The notes: generated by a model from the sequence alone, not told the origin. A stretch of DNA of 64,000 nt from Pseudomonadota bacterium (GCA_021808195.1 JAKBCE010000019.1:1-64000), one strand, 5' to 3'; shown: positions 28,618 through 37,401, counted from the stretch's first letter. Translations and numbers: made by a program.

Positions 28618-29193
28618 TCAGCTGTGCGCGACCGTCCCGGCGCTGCCGGCGAGCGCCGAGGCCATCCGGGCGGCAGCCTCGGTCGCCGCCCGGATGGCCT
28701 CGGCCGGCATACCGGCCCGCGCCATGGCATTCAGACCCAGCAGCAGCGCGATGACGTACGAGCCCGTAGGCTCCGGGGCGTGAGCTCGGAGCGTCGCGAA
28801 CAGCTTGCGCTCGAGCCGCGCCAGATGTGCCTGGGTCGCGGCGCTGACCGCAAGCGGCTGGCTGGCGGCGGAGAGAAACATACAGCCGCGTCCGGGGTTT
28901 AGGGCGAGGAAATCCCCGACGAATCGGATGAACGCACCGAGTCGCTCGACGGCTTCGCCCGGGCCCTCGAGCCGCGCCAGGGCGGCTGCGGTGTTCGTGT
29001 CGGTATAGCGCTCAAGAGCGAGCCGCCAGGCATTTTCCTTGTCACCGAACGCGGCGTAGAAGCTGCCGCGTTGGATGCCGATCGCCTCCTGCAGGCGGTC
29101 GATCGACGTCCCCGCAAAGCCCTGATCCCAGAACGTCTCGACGATGTGCTCCAGTGCGCGCTCGGAATCAAAACTGCGGGGACGTCCGACCAT
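28618..29193 (-). CDS. TetR-family transcriptional regulator
   Basis: A 191-residue regulator with the N-terminal TetR helix-turn-helix (residues ~5-55, FWDQGFAGTSIDRLQEAIG and RGSFYAAFGDKE) and a C-terminal ligand domain containing GRGCMFLSAAS, as in the subfamily that controls reductases and AhpD-like genes. I use the ATG at 29193; the longer open frame upstream reads out of frame through the neighbour. It follows the AhpD-like gene by 14 bases and is probably cotranscribed with it, regulating it and itself. Confidence 0.88.
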   Translation of the reverse strand: MVGRPRSFDSERALEHIVETFWDQGFAGTSIDRLQEAIGIQRGSFYAAFGDKENAWRLALERYTDTNTAAALARLEGPGEAVERLGAFIRFVGDFLALNPGRGCMFLSAASQPLAVSAATQAHLARLERKLFATLRAHAPEPTGSYVIALLLGLNAMARAGMPAEAIRAATEAAARMASALAGSAGTVAHS

Positions 29194-29207
29194 GTTGCGT
29201 GCCCGTC

Positions 29208-29774
29208 TTACGCGGCGGCGTGATGCGGCTTCGACCAGGCAAATGCGGCGAAGGGCGCATCGACCGGGGTGGCGGCCAAGTGATTGACGTAATTTGACAT
29301 AACCTTCTGAGCCAGCCCAACCAGGATATCGAGTACGTTGCGTGAGGTAAATCCTGCCGCCAGGAACTGTTCGACGTCCCCCGGAGCGAGCTCTCCACGC
29401 TGGCGCACGAGCTTCAGTGTGAACTGCCGCAGTACCTCCAGACGTGCATCCGGCAGCGGACGCGCCTCGCGCAGCGCCGCGAGCGTCGGTTCGTCGACAC
29501 CCTGGTTCTTGGCGATCCAGGAATGCGCCGGCACACAGTAATGACAGCCGTGCTCGACGTTGATCGCCAGCCACACGACGTTGCGCTCGATCGGGCTGAG
29601 ACTGGTCTGCTGGAAAATCTCATGCAGCTTCTTGTAGGCGTCGAGGTGCTCGGGGGACTCGGCCATCACGGCGTGCAGATTCGGAATCATGCCGTAGGCC
29701 TGCAGTGAGTCTTCGAGGAGCGGCCGACTTGCGAGCGGCGCGGATTCGAGCGTGTGGATCGTGAAATTCGACAT
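29208..29774 (-). CDS. AhpD/carboxymuconolactone-decarboxylase-family peroxidase-like protein
   Basis: A 188-residue all-helical protein of the AhpD-like family. The redox motif EHGCHYCVPAHS (residues ~74-85) has the CxxC pair plus upstream Glu and downstream His of the alkylhydroperoxidase D core. Such proteins reduce peroxides through a thiol relay or decarboxylate lactones; the CxxC favours the redox role. It leads a two-gene unit with the TetR regulator just downstream. An AT-richer patch at ~29830-29865 before it may hold its promoter and operator. Confidence 0.85.
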   Translation of the reverse strand: MSNFTIHTLESAPLASRPLLEDSLQAYGMIPNLHAVMAESPEHLDAYKKLHEIFQQTSLSPIERNVVWLAINVEHGCHYCVPAHSWIAKNQGVDEPTLAALREARPLPDARLEVLRQFTLKLVRQRGELAPGDVEQFLAAGFTSRNVLDILVGLAQKVMSNYVNHLAATPVDAPFAAFAWSKPHHAAA

Positions 29775-29884
29775 GGGTACTCCCTAGCTGTGCTGAACCG
29801 CCATCTGGCGGCCGGGGCAAGGTTGCCCAATTCTGTACTATGCAGTCAATAACTAATTCGGGAGAGCCTTCGGTAACCCGTGCG

Positions 29885-30242
29885 GCGGCTCAGGCCGGTG
29901 GGCGAGTCGTGCGGGTCGTCCGGCCAACGTGCCGAGCGGGCGGTCCGGCGCTCCCGGGAAGCCCCGCGCGGCGTTGCTGGCATCGGTTGCATCAGAGCAC
30001 GCGCAGGCCGAGATCCGCCGCTGCATGAACGTCCCAAGCGTTTGACGATCGGAGCCGCACTGGGTCGGCCCGCAGGCCGAGCGCGCGCAGCCAGGTTTGC
30101 TTCAGTTGTTTGTCGCGCGATCACGCGTGCAGCGCATCGCGCCGCTGGGCTGGGATGTCCGGGCAGCGTGCGACAGAGCGGACGCAAAATCGAACAGCGT
30201 TCCGTACGCGTCGAACACGCAAGCGCGGATGCCGATCAGCAG
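29885..30242 (-). pseudogene. Haloacid-dehalogenase type II (HAD) pseudogene
   Basis: Minus-strand translation first gives IRACVFDAYGTLFDFASA, the nucleophile motif of L-2-haloacid dehalogenases. It then shifts frame to give SVARCPDIPAQRRDALHA, a stop, and RDKQLKQTWLRAL, the next conserved region. After TWLRAL it jumps straight to RLRSSNAWDVHAAADLGLRV, a stop, then CNR and RRAGLPG, which is the C-terminal part of the same family. About half the protein (~110 codons) is missing between these parts. There is also no ATG before the nucleophile motif. With a frameshift, at least two stops and a deletion it cannot make the enzyme. It decays beside tRNA-Arg. Confidence 0.8.
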
Positions 30243-30368
30243 TTTCGCGTGTGAGTGCCGCCGATGGAAATGGCATACGCCAAGCGTTCGCGGCGCCTTT
30301 CTCATGCCGACAGGGGACTGCAACGCAGTATCGGCCGTACTGGCTCGCCTGATAGAATGCCGCCCGCC

Positions 30369-30445
30369 GCGCCCGTAGCTCAGTTGGATAGAGTACCTGG
30401 CTTCGAACCAGGTGGTCGGGGGTTCGAATCCCTCCGGGCGCGCCA
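30369..30445 (+). tRNA. tRNA-Arg (anticodon TCG)
   Basis: The 77-base cloverleaf is complete: acceptor GCGCCCG pairs with CGGGCGC, the D arm is GCTC/GAGT, the anticodon stem CCTGG/CCAGG encloses CTTCGAA (anticodon TCG, reading CGA), the T arm has the TTCGAAT loop, and CCA is encoded. A TAGAAT hexamer at 30353-30358, eleven bases upstream, is a plausible -10 element; I see no good -35. Confidence 0.97.
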
Positions 30446-30894
30446 ATCGTGTCGTTGCCCTTCTCCGGCCGGACTCACGGTTCGGTACGAGGTCAATGGC
30501 AATGCCTTGTCCGTGCCTGGATCCTCGGCGCATGTGCCTCATGCTGCCGCGCACTCGGGCTACTCCCGTCACGACGAAACGAAACCCTACGTGGCGCTTG
30601 TCGGCGGCCACGGCATGCGCCTCAGCCGAGGGCTACTGCTGCCTTTCGGAAATTTGCTGAGGACGGTCGCAAAACGATCACGTCAAATGATCTGCGCTCC
30701 GGTGAGGTGCTGCATCGATGAGAAGCTCTGGGTGGCCCGAGCGCTCGGGCTGTTTGCCGGGCACATGGGGCGCGGTTCTGGCCTGGGTGCCGCCACACGC
30801 CTGGCAGCTCGAGCACCACGGGCACTTTGGGTTCCCGTTTGCGTGCGCGGTGCGCTCGACCGGTCTGCACACGGCGTCAGCGCGATCGCGATGC
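30446..30894. other. 450-base stretch without a recognised gene
   Basis: Between the tRNA and the phosphotransacylase stop there are only short frames on both strands. None has a recognisable domain, and the open frames that run across the tRNA are artefacts of its sequence. A minus-strand peptide with closely spaced Cys (KCPWCSSCQACGG, near 30800) is noted, but without a start or family. The tRNA terminator should be here; no clear hairpin plus T-run was found. Confidence 0.4.
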
Positions 30895-31878
30895 TCAGGT
30901 GACGGTGGTCGCTGTGAGCCGTCGTATCTTGCCCGCGCGGGCGGCATACAACGTCGCGATCGCACAGGATGCAAGGCGCGAGCGCGCATCGTCTGCACGA
31001 CTGGTGAGCATGATCGGCACGCGCGCGCCAAGCACGATGCCGGCCAGCCGTGCGCCGGCGAGATATTCCAGTTGCTTTGCCAGCATGTTGCCGGCCTCGA
31101 GGTCGGGTACCACAAAGATATCGGCACGGCCAGCGACCCGGGAGGTAATGGCTTTGGTGGCCGCCGCGGCGCGTGACACTGCATTGTCGAAAGCCAACGG
31201 GCCATCGAGTATGCCGCCCGTGATCTGGCCGCGGTCGGCCATCTTGCACAGCGCAGCGGCATCGAGCGTGGATTTGATTTTTGGCGTGACCAACTCGACG
31301 GCCGAGAGCAGGGCCACGTGCGGGGTTCGTACGCCGAGCGCCCGGGCCAGATCGATCGCGTTCTGGACGATGTCGCGCTTGTCCTCGAGCGAAGGGTAGA
31401 TGTTGACAGCGGCATCGGTGATGAACAGCAACCGCGGGTAGTGCGGCGCATCGATCGCGAAGATGTGGCTGACGCGCCGCTCGGTGCGCAAACCGCAGTC
31501 CGGGTCGATGACGCAGTGCATCAACTCGTCGGTGTGCAGCGCGCCTTTCATGATCGCATCGGCCTCACCGCGACGCGCCAATTGCACCGCCTGCGCGGCG
31601 GCGGCATGACTGTGCTCGGTTGCGACGATCGTGCGGCCGGTCAGATCGATCCGCGCCGCGCGCGCCGCGGCGCGGATGCGCCTCTCCGGCCCCACCAATA
31701 CCGGGGTGATGAGGCCGGCGCGCTCCGCCTCGATGGCGCCCATGAGCGAGACGGCATCGACCGGATGGACCACCACGGTGCGCAGCGGTGCATGCCGGCG
31801 GGCTTGCTCGACGAGCTGATCGAGGCGGTGCGGGGATGAGGCGGCCGGGGGTGAGCGGGTGGCGGGGCGTGAAGTCAT
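30895..31878 (-). CDS. Phosphate acetyl/butyryltransferase-like enzyme
   Basis: A 327-residue enzyme of the phosphotransacylase (Pta/Ptb) fold, which exchanges CoA and phosphate on short acyl groups. The pattern ADAIMKGALHTDELM (~107-121), RVSHIFAID, LFITDAAVNIYP, SAVELVTPKIKSTLDA and FVVPDLEAGNMLAKQL (~260-275) matches the Ptb-like half that is sometimes fused to a MaoC hydratase domain. Here it is free-standing. No acetate or butyrate kinase lies nearby. Its ATG overlaps the stop of the upstream glycosyltransferase gene by four bases, an unrelated partner, so the coupling may be historical. Confidence 0.85.
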   Translation of the reverse strand: MTSRPATRSPPAASSPHRLDQLVEQARRHAPLRTVVVHPVDAVSLMGAIEAERAGLITPVLVGPERRIRAAARAARIDLTGRTIVATEHSHAAAAQAVQLARRGEADAIMKGALHTDELMHCVIDPDCGLRTERRVSHIFAIDAPHYPRLLFITDAAVNIYPSLEDKRDIVQNAIDLARALGVRTPHVALLSAVELVTPKIKSTLDAAALCKMADRGQITGGILDGPLAFDNAVSRAAAATKAITSRVAGRADIFVVPDLEAGNMLAKQLEYLAGARLAGIVLGARVPIMLTSRADDARSRLASCAIATLYAARAGKIRRLTATTVT

Positions 31879-33692
31879 TGCGGGTGCCAGGAATTGCCGA
31901 GGGTGCTGACGGTACGGCTCACGCCTCCAGGTGGCGCCAGCAGCGCGTAGCGCCGGCCGTGTGGTAGATCATACCGACGCACGATTCGCGCGGCATCCGC
32001 GGCTTGGAGTCGTCCGGCCTCACCGTCCCCGGGCGGATGAACGCCCAGTCGAGTGAGCAGTGGCGTAAAGGGACCGGCGGCGTGGCCGGGCAGCAGCACG
32101 AGCACACGCGCGCCCGGGCCGTGCGCCGCAAACCAGCTGGCGATGGCCCGGCCGGCCGCGGGTTCGGGCACGTCGATGCGTGTGAAGCGTGTCCGCAGTC
32201 CGCGATCGAGCATGGCCACGGTCGTTTCGTCCGGGTCGAGCAGTGCGAGCGGGTGGTGCAGCGTCTCGGCGTGGATGCGCCGGGCAAGGGCCGGCAGGTC
32301 CTGCCAGCGATCGATGGTCGGAAAAAGTGCGAGCGCACTGAGACAAAATGCGCTGACGTATGCCACAAAGGTCCAGCTGAAGCTGAGTAGGACCTGTCCG
32401 TGCCGCTCTGCCTGCGATGCGCAGTGCAGGGCGAACGGCAGACCGAGCAGCACAGTGGTGGCGAGCGCTAGGTCGACACCGACCCTGCGCATGGATTGGA
32501 CCTGCACGGTCGCGAGGGCGATGAGCGCGACGGCGAACACGATTGCAATGATCGCGACCGTCCAGCGTGTCCAACGCAGGGGCGCAGCGGCCTTGCCCGC
32601 CACCCGTTGCGACTCACTGCTCCACAGGCCGATCAACAGGCTGAAGCCGAGCAGCGCGGGGGCAGCGTAGATGTCGCGTGCGGTGGCTGCCAACGAAAGC
32701 ACGAGTAACCAGGGTAATGTGGCGCATACGGCGAAGCGCCACGCCGTGCCCGGCGGACCGGGGAGGCGGACCTGCTTCCATGCCCGATGCACTGCCGCGG
32801 CCGCCAGCACCGTCCATGGCAAGAGGTAAACCGGTAACTCGAGGAAGTACTTGCCGAAGGTATTTTGATGGGCGCTGGCGTACTGATACGCCGGCGGCGC
32901 GGCAATCTTCATGAATCGGCCGGCGAGGTTGTACCAGAACATGACGCGCAAGGCATGCCCGCCATGCGCGCGGAGGGCAACGGCGATCAGCCACGGGCCG
33001 ATCAGGATCGCCTGCAGCGCAAATCCCGCATAGAGTTCGGCGCGCTTCAGTTCCTGCCAGCGGCGCTCCCAGGCGATCAGGCTGAGCAGGGCCAGCGCCG
33101 GCACCAGCCAGCCAACGGCGCTCTTGGCCATGAAACCCGCTGCGGCGCCGGCATGCATCAGCAGATAGCCGAACCACTTTCGTCGTCCAGCCGGTGCGGT
33201 GTAGCCGAGGTACGCGCCGAGTAGCGCGACGGCGCACGAGGCCAGCAGGCAGGCATCCGGAGCGAGCCACATCGACACCCGGAACGCGGTGATGGCACTG
33301 CCGGCAACGAGCGCAGCGACACATGCCGCGGTGACGCCATCAAGTGCGAAGCCGAGCGTCCCGATGGCGAGCGCAACGATCAGTGCGTATACGAGATTCG
33401 GGATGCGCAGCGCAGCGGCGCTATCGCCAAAGGCGCGCACGCACAGCGCCGCCGCCCAGTACGAGAGGGGCGGCTCCTCGAGAAAGGGACGGCCGGCGAG
33501 CTGGGGCAGTACCCAGTGATGCTGCCAGGCCATCCGCCAGCTGATGTCGGCGACGCGAGGCTCATCCGGTGTCCACAGCCCGCGCAGCAACGCACCGATG
33601 ACCCACAAGGGCAACAGCGCGAGCAGGACCGGTCCGATCCAGCGGCTCGAGCCGTCTTTGCGTGACCACCGGCGCATGAGTGTCGGCATCAT
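31875..33692 (-). CDS. GT39-family membrane glycosyltransferase (ArnT-like)
   Basis: A 605-residue inner-membrane protein with about eleven to twelve hydrophobic segments and a soluble C-terminal domain (~470-605). The early WTPDEPRVAD (~36-45) is the catalytic Asp-Glu motif of the PMT/ArnT superfamily; EEPPLSYW follows in the periplasmic loop. Such enzymes transfer sugars from undecaprenyl- or dolichyl-phosphate donors to lipids or proteins on the periplasmic side, for example aminoarabinose to lipid A. Two adjacent ATG codons (33692, 33689) are possible starts. It is divergent from the tandem ABC ATPase. Confidence 0.85.
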   Translation of the reverse strand: MMPTLMRRWSRKDGSSRWIGPVLLALLPLWVIGALLRGLWTPDEPRVADISWRMAWQHHWVLPQLAGRPFLEEPPLSYWAAALCVRAFGDSAAALRIPNLVYALIVALAIGTLGFALDGVTAACVAALVAGSAITAFRVSMWLAPDACLLASCAVALLGAYLGYTAPAGRRKWFGYLLMHAGAAAGFMAKSAVGWLVPALALLSLIAWERRWQELKRAELYAGFALQAILIGPWLIAVALRAHGGHALRVMFWYNLAGRFMKIAAPPAYQYASAHQNTFGKYFLELPVYLLPWTVLAAAAVHRAWKQVRLPGPPGTAWRFAVCATLPWLLVLSLAATARDIYAAPALLGFSLLIGLWSSESQRVAGKAAAPLRWTRWTVAIIAIVFAVALIALATVQVQSMRRVGVDLALATTVLLGLPFALHCASQAERHGQVLLSFSWTFVAYVSAFCLSALALFPTIDRWQDLPALARRIHAETLHHPLALLDPDETTVAMLDRGLRTRFTRIDVPEPAAGRAIASWFAAHGPGARVLVLLPGHAAGPFTPLLTRLGVHPPGDGEAGRLQAADAARIVRRYDLPHGRRYALLAPPGGVSRTVSTLGNSWHPQ

Positions 33693-33769
33693 GCGTCTGT
33701 TGTGCCGCCATCGGCAGCAGCGACGGATTGTGCAAGAATGAATTTTTCCCCTGCGTGGATCGGATCCGA

Positions 33770-35332
33770 ATGGCGAGCGCACCGGCGGCCCGTTTTATCG
33801 AAGCGCGTCTGCGCCAGATGCGTCTCGAGCGTGGCGGGCGGACGATACTGCAGAACGTGAGCTGGACGATCCGTCCGGGCGAACGTTGGGTGCTGGCGGG
33901 CATCAATGGTGCCGGCAAGACTCAGCTGTTGAAGGTGGTTGCCGGCTCGGTGTGGCCGACGCCGGACGAGCCGGGCGTGCGCCAGTACCGCTGGCGCGGC
34001 GAGCTGTGGCGCACGCCGCAGGAGGTCCAGGCAGAGATTGGCTATCTCGGCCCGGAACGCCAGGACAAGTACGAGCGCTACGGCTGGAATCACACCGTCG
34101 AGCAGGTCGTCGGAACCGGTGTGCACCGCACTGACATCCCGCTGCACACCCTCGGCGCGCCGCAGCGCGAGCGCGTCGCTGCTGTGTTGCGTCGTTTGCG
34201 CATCGACTCCCTTGCCGCGCGTGCATTTCTGACGTTGTCCTACGGTGAGCGGCGCTTGGTGCTGCTGGCCCGGGCCCTGGTTTCCCGGCCGCGGCTGCTG
34301 CTGCTCGATGAGCTGCTGAACGGTCTCGATACGCTCAATCGGGGTCGGGCTCTGCGCTGGCTCGAGAGCTCGACCCGTTCGGCATTGCCGTGGGTGCTCT
34401 CGGTCCACCGTGCCGAGGATGTGCCGGCTGCAGCCACGCATGCGCTGATACTCGATCACGGCAAGATCGTGTTTCGCGGCGCGCGCGCCCGAGCGCCCCT
34501 TGCGCGCTGGCTCACCGAGGGGCCGCCGGGCAAGAGGCCAGTCCGAACGCGCGCCGCCGGGGGTGGGGCTGCTCGGCGCAAGGCCCTGCCCGCGCCTGGC
34601 ACTGTGCTGGTCAGTCTGAGCGCCGCCGATGTGTATCTGGATGAGCACGTTGCGTTGCGCGATATAGACCTGACCGTGCGCGCCGGGGAGTGCTGGGTGG
34701 TGCACGGTCGCAACGGATCCGGCAAGACGACATTGGTGCGCACGCTCTACGGGGATCATGGCGTGGCCGCCGGCGGACGCATCAAGCGCTCGGGCATCGA
34801 GCCGGGCGTGCCGCTCGAGACATTTCAGCGGCGTGTGGCGCTCGTGGCGCCCCATCTTCAGGCCGATCATCCGACGTATCTGACGGTGGCCGAAGTGGTG
34901 CAGTCGGGGCGCCACGCCAGCATCGGGTTGAACGACGCACCCAGTGCGGCCGATCGGGTGGCGGCGAGGCGCGCAATGCGTGAGTTCGAGGTGCTGCCGC
35001 TCGCGCAGCGGAGCTTGCGGGAGTTGTCCTACGGGCAGTTGCGCCGCGTGCTGTTCGCCCGCGCCTGGGTCAATCGCCCGCAGTTGCTCCTGCTCGATGA
35101 GCCATTCGCTGGGCTCGATGGGCCGACCCAGCGCGACCTGCAGAGCCGCATCGCAGAGCGCGTTGCCGAGGGCGCGGCCGTCGTGATTGTCGTGCACCGC
35201 GGTTCCGAATGGCCGAGGTGCGTCACGCACGAAGTGCAGCTGGAGGACGGTACGCTGCGTTACGCCGGCCCAGTGCGCCGGATCAATCGAGCGTCATCTC
35301 GGTCTGGAACACCGAGACGGCCTGGCCGATGA
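33770..35332 (+). CDS. Tandem ABC ATPase, ModF-like
   Basis: A 520-residue cytoplasmic protein made of two ABC ATPase domains and no membrane part. Domain 1 (~5-245): Walker A GINGAGKT, signature LSYGERR, Walker B LLLLDELLNG. Domain 2 (~275-510): Walker A GRNGSGKTT, signature LSYGQLR, Walker B LLLLDEPFAG. This layout and length match ModF/PhrA, a protein of unclear function linked to the molybdate operon in E. coli; here there is no modABC, and the Moco operon is about 6 kb away. ATG at 33770 chosen because similarity begins there. The end overlaps the convergent phzF-like gene by 50 bases. Confidence 0.8.
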   Translation: MASAPAARFIEARLRQMRLERGGRTILQNVSWTIRPGERWVLAGINGAGKTQLLKVVAGSVWPTPDEPGVRQYRWRGELWRTPQEVQAEIGYLGPERQDKYERYGWNHTVEQVVGTGVHRTDIPLHTLGAPQRERVAAVLRRLRIDSLAARAFLTLSYGERRLVLLARALVSRPRLLLLDELLNGLDTLNRGRALRWLESSTRSALPWVLSVHRAEDVPAAATHALILDHGKIVFRGARARAPLARWLTEGPPGKRPVRTRAAGGGAARRKALPAPGTVLVSLSAADVYLDEHVALRDIDLTVRAGECWVVHGRNGSGKTTLVRTLYGDHGVAAGGRIKRSGIEPGVPLETFQRRVALVAPHLQADHPTYLTVAEVVQSGRHASIGLNDAPSAADRVAARRAMREFEVLPLAQRSLRELSYGQLRRVLFARAWVNRPQLLLLDEPFAGLDGPTQRDLQSRIAERVAEGAAVVIVVHRGSEWPRCVTHEVQLEDGTLRYAGPVRRINRASSRSGTPRRPGR

Positions 35333-36188
35333 TCCACACTGCCGAAGCGACTCCGCCGTTCATCTCCAGTTCGATTTCCACCCGTCCCGGCCGGTGCAGC
35401 CAGCGTCCCTGCACGCCGTTGAACGCGGCCTTGTGCCGATCGTGGCTCAGCAGCCCGTTGTGCAGGAGGTACATCCCGAGCAGACCATGGGCGTTGCCAC
35501 TCACGGGGTCCTCACCGATGCCCAGTGCGGGGCAGAACATGCGCGATTCGGTGAGGTGGTCCGCCGATTGGGGTGTCAGAGCAAATACAAAATATCCAGC
35601 AGCGCCAATCTGTGCCGACAGGGTGGTCAGGCGGGTCATGTCCGGCTTGAGGTGATTGAGCGGCTCGGTGCCGCGCACGCCGATCAGCAGGCGCGTGCTG
35701 CTGGTGCCGGCGATGCGCAGTGGACAGCGCGGGTCCAGATCGTCGGTGGCGAGGGCCAGGGCGTCGAGCACGGCGAGTCGCTCGCGATCGTTCAGTTCAC
35801 GGCCGAGGGGTGGTGGATTCTGGCGCACCGCGATGCGCCGCTCCGTGCCGCTGCCGCGCACCTCGATTTCGACGATCCCGGCTTTGGATTTCTGCCGAAC
35901 GCGCCCCGGTGCTCCGGCGCGTGCGCTGAGCACGTGGTGGGCGGCTACGGTGGCATGACCGACAAATCCTGCCTCGGTACGCGGCGTGAAGAAGCGCACG
36001 CGCACGTCGTGATCCGGCCCATCGGGCGCAAACAGGAACGCCGTGTCGGCATTGTTCAGCTCCCGGGCGATGGCGAGCATCTGCGCATCGCTCAGCCCGT
36101 CGGCATCGAGCACCACGCCGGCCGGGTTGCCCGTGAAGCGCTCGACGGTGAAAGCATCCACTTGGTGGATCTGAATCTTGCGGCTCAT
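35283..36188 (-). CDS. PhzF-family isomerase-like protein
   Basis: A 301-residue cytoplasmic protein with the two-lobed PhzF fold (diaminopimelate-epimerase-like). VDAFTVERFTGNPAGVVLD (~10-28), FTPRTEAGFVGHATVAAHHV (~67-86) and the late GIGEDPVSGNAHGLLG are family hallmarks. The first active-site segment reads ELNNADTAF, so the usual catalytic Glu of the SET motif is replaced by Asp48. PhzF proteins catalyse isomerisation of small acids; only one member is known to make phenazines, and no phenazine genes are present here. Function unknown. Confidence 0.85.
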   Translation of the reverse strand: MSRKIQIHQVDAFTVERFTGNPAGVVLDADGLSDAQMLAIARELNNADTAFLFAPDGPDHDVRVRFFTPRTEAGFVGHATVAAHHVLSARAGAPGRVRQKSKAGIVEIEVRGSGTERRIAVRQNPPPLGRELNDRERLAVLDALALATDDLDPRCPLRIAGTSSTRLLIGVRGTEPLNHLKPDMTRLTTLSAQIGAAGYFVFALTPQSADHLTESRMFCPALGIGEDPVSGNAHGLLGMYLLHNGLLSHDRHKAAFNGVQGRWLHRPGRVEIELEMNGGVASAVWIIGQAVSVFQTEMTLD

Positions 36189-36271
36189 TTGGGTCTCTGT
36201 CGCCTCACGCTTCCGCTCATGACGTGCGCCGAAGGGCGGCCATTCTAGCCCATCGGGCGCGGTTCGGTAGA

Positions 36272-36532
36272 ATGTCGGGCATGGACGTCGGGGTAGAAGT
36301 CAGCCTGTACCCGTTCGAGGGGTGCTATGCGCCGCTGATCCACACGTTCATCGGGCAGCTCGAGGCCTGTGCGGATCTGAAGGTGCTGCCGGGAAGCTTG
36401 AGTACCCAGGTCTACGGAGAGTATGGGCGGGTGTTCGCCGCCCTGGGTGAGGCAATGCGCACGACGCTCGCGGCCCGCCAGGCCGACGGTAGCCGGGCCG
36501 CCTTCGTGCTGAAGGTGCTCGGGCCCCTCTGA
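36272..36532 (+). CDS. Thiamine-binding/YkoF-MTH1187-like small protein
   Basis: An 86-residue protein whose sequence VSLYPFEGCYAPLIHTFIGQ and later LSTQVYGEYGRVFAALGE match the ferredoxin-like MTH1187/YkoF superfamily (DUF77-type), members of which bind thiamine or its pyrimidine part. The start is the ATG at 36272 or the one three codons later; the open frame begins earlier but has no family similarity there. It stands alone between the phzF-like and ferredoxin genes, with no thiamine gene nearby. Confidence 0.7.
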   Translation: MSGMDVGVEVSLYPFEGCYAPLIHTFIGQLEACADLKVLPGSLSTQVYGEYGRVFAALGEAMRTTLAARQADGSRAAFVLKVLGPL

Positions 36533-36639
36533 GACCGCCAAGCGCGGGCGGGGCAGTGGCGTAAGTGCCGCCAACCCGGCACACTAGCGCATTCAATCGT
36601 CTTTTTTCCTGCGACGCATCCTGTTTAAGAGGTGGGTGA

Positions 36640-36954
36640 ATGGCGCTGCTGCGAGTGATTGACCGTGACGGTAAGGAGCACGAGGTCGAGGGCAAGACCG
36701 GCCAGAAGATCATGGAGACGCTGCGAGATCTCGACTACGGCGTCGCCGCCGTGTGTGGTGGCATGTGTTCCTGCGCCACCTGCCATGTGTACGTCGATCC
36801 CGAATGGGCCGAGCGGCTGCCGGCGCCGATGTCCGATGAACGTGAGCTACTCACTGAGCTGGGCCACTACCAGGACACCTCGCGTTTGTCGTGCCAGATC
36901 GAGTTCACGCCTGAGCTCGACGGTTTGCGGGTCACGATCGCACCGGACGAATGA
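36640..36954 (+). CDS. [2Fe-2S] ferredoxin
   Basis: A 104-residue adrenodoxin-type ferredoxin. Cluster ligands are CGGMCSCATC (residues 39, 44, 47 at C-x4-C-x2-C spacing after the first Cys) and Cys86 in RLSCQIEF. It shuttles electrons in the cytoplasm, for example to cytochromes P450, hydroxylating oxygenases or Fe-S assembly. GAGGTG precedes the ATG by six bases. No isc genes are adjacent, so the partner is unknown; the ferredoxin-NADP reductase at 11.7 kb is a possible donor. The RraB-like gene follows 36 bases downstream. Confidence 0.92.
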   Translation: MALLRVIDRDGKEHEVEGKTGQKIMETLRDLDYGVAAVCGGMCSCATCHVYVDPEWAERLPAPMSDERELLTELGHYQDTSRLSCQIEFTPELDGLRVTIAPDE

Positions 36955-36990
36955 GCGCGGCGATGAACGGCAGCCAGTCGAGTCGCGCTT

Positions 36991-37401
36991 GTGCTTGAGG
37001 TCCTCATCGGGCTTGGGGTCGGCGGCCTGCTCATTCTCGCGGTGCTCTACGTGCGCGTGCGCCGCGCGATCAGCCAGGAGCGCCACGCCGGCCACGATGG
37101 CTGGGATGAGATGATGATCGGCCGGTTGCGCGCCGGGGGTTACCATCCATTCAACGAGTATCGGGTGGACTTCTTTCTCGGGCTGCCGAATGAGGCGGCC
37201 TGCGAGGGGGTGCGCGCTCAGCTTGAGCCGGAGGGCTTCCAGATCGATGTCAAGCCGATCGAGAACGAAAGCGAGCTGCCCTTCAGCCTGCACGCCTCGA
37301 AAATGATGCAGCTGCTCGTGCCCGACATCCAGGCAACCAGCCGGCGCATGAACGCGCTGGCCGAGCAGTACCAGGGGCGCTACGACCACTGGGCCGCCTG
37401 A
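36991..37401 (+). CDS. Membrane-anchored RraB-domain protein
   Basis: A 136-residue protein with one N-terminal membrane helix (residues ~3-24) followed by a domain with the pattern GWDEMMIGRLRAGGY, VDFFLGLPNEAA and QIDVKP, which matches the regulator of RNase E activity B (RraB) family. E. coli RraB is soluble and inhibits RNase E; here a membrane anchor is added, which would place the domain beside the membrane-bound degradosome. The start is GTG at 36991, since an upstream ATG frame ends in a stop. Its stop codon forms the loop of a GC hairpin. Confidence 0.7.
   Translation: MLEVLIGLGVGGLLILAVLYVRVRRAISQERHAGHDGWDEMMIGRLRAGGYHPFNEYRVDFFLGLPNEAACEGVRAQLEPEGFQIDVKPIENESELPFSLHASKMMQLLVPDIQATSRRMNALAEQYQGRYDHWAA

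Noticed and set aside
30102..30611. Long minus-strand frame running through the tRNA
   Set aside because: The part containing PEGFEPPTTWFE-like peptides is the well-known false translation of a tRNA; only the HAD-like end is meaningful and is annotated as a pseudogene.
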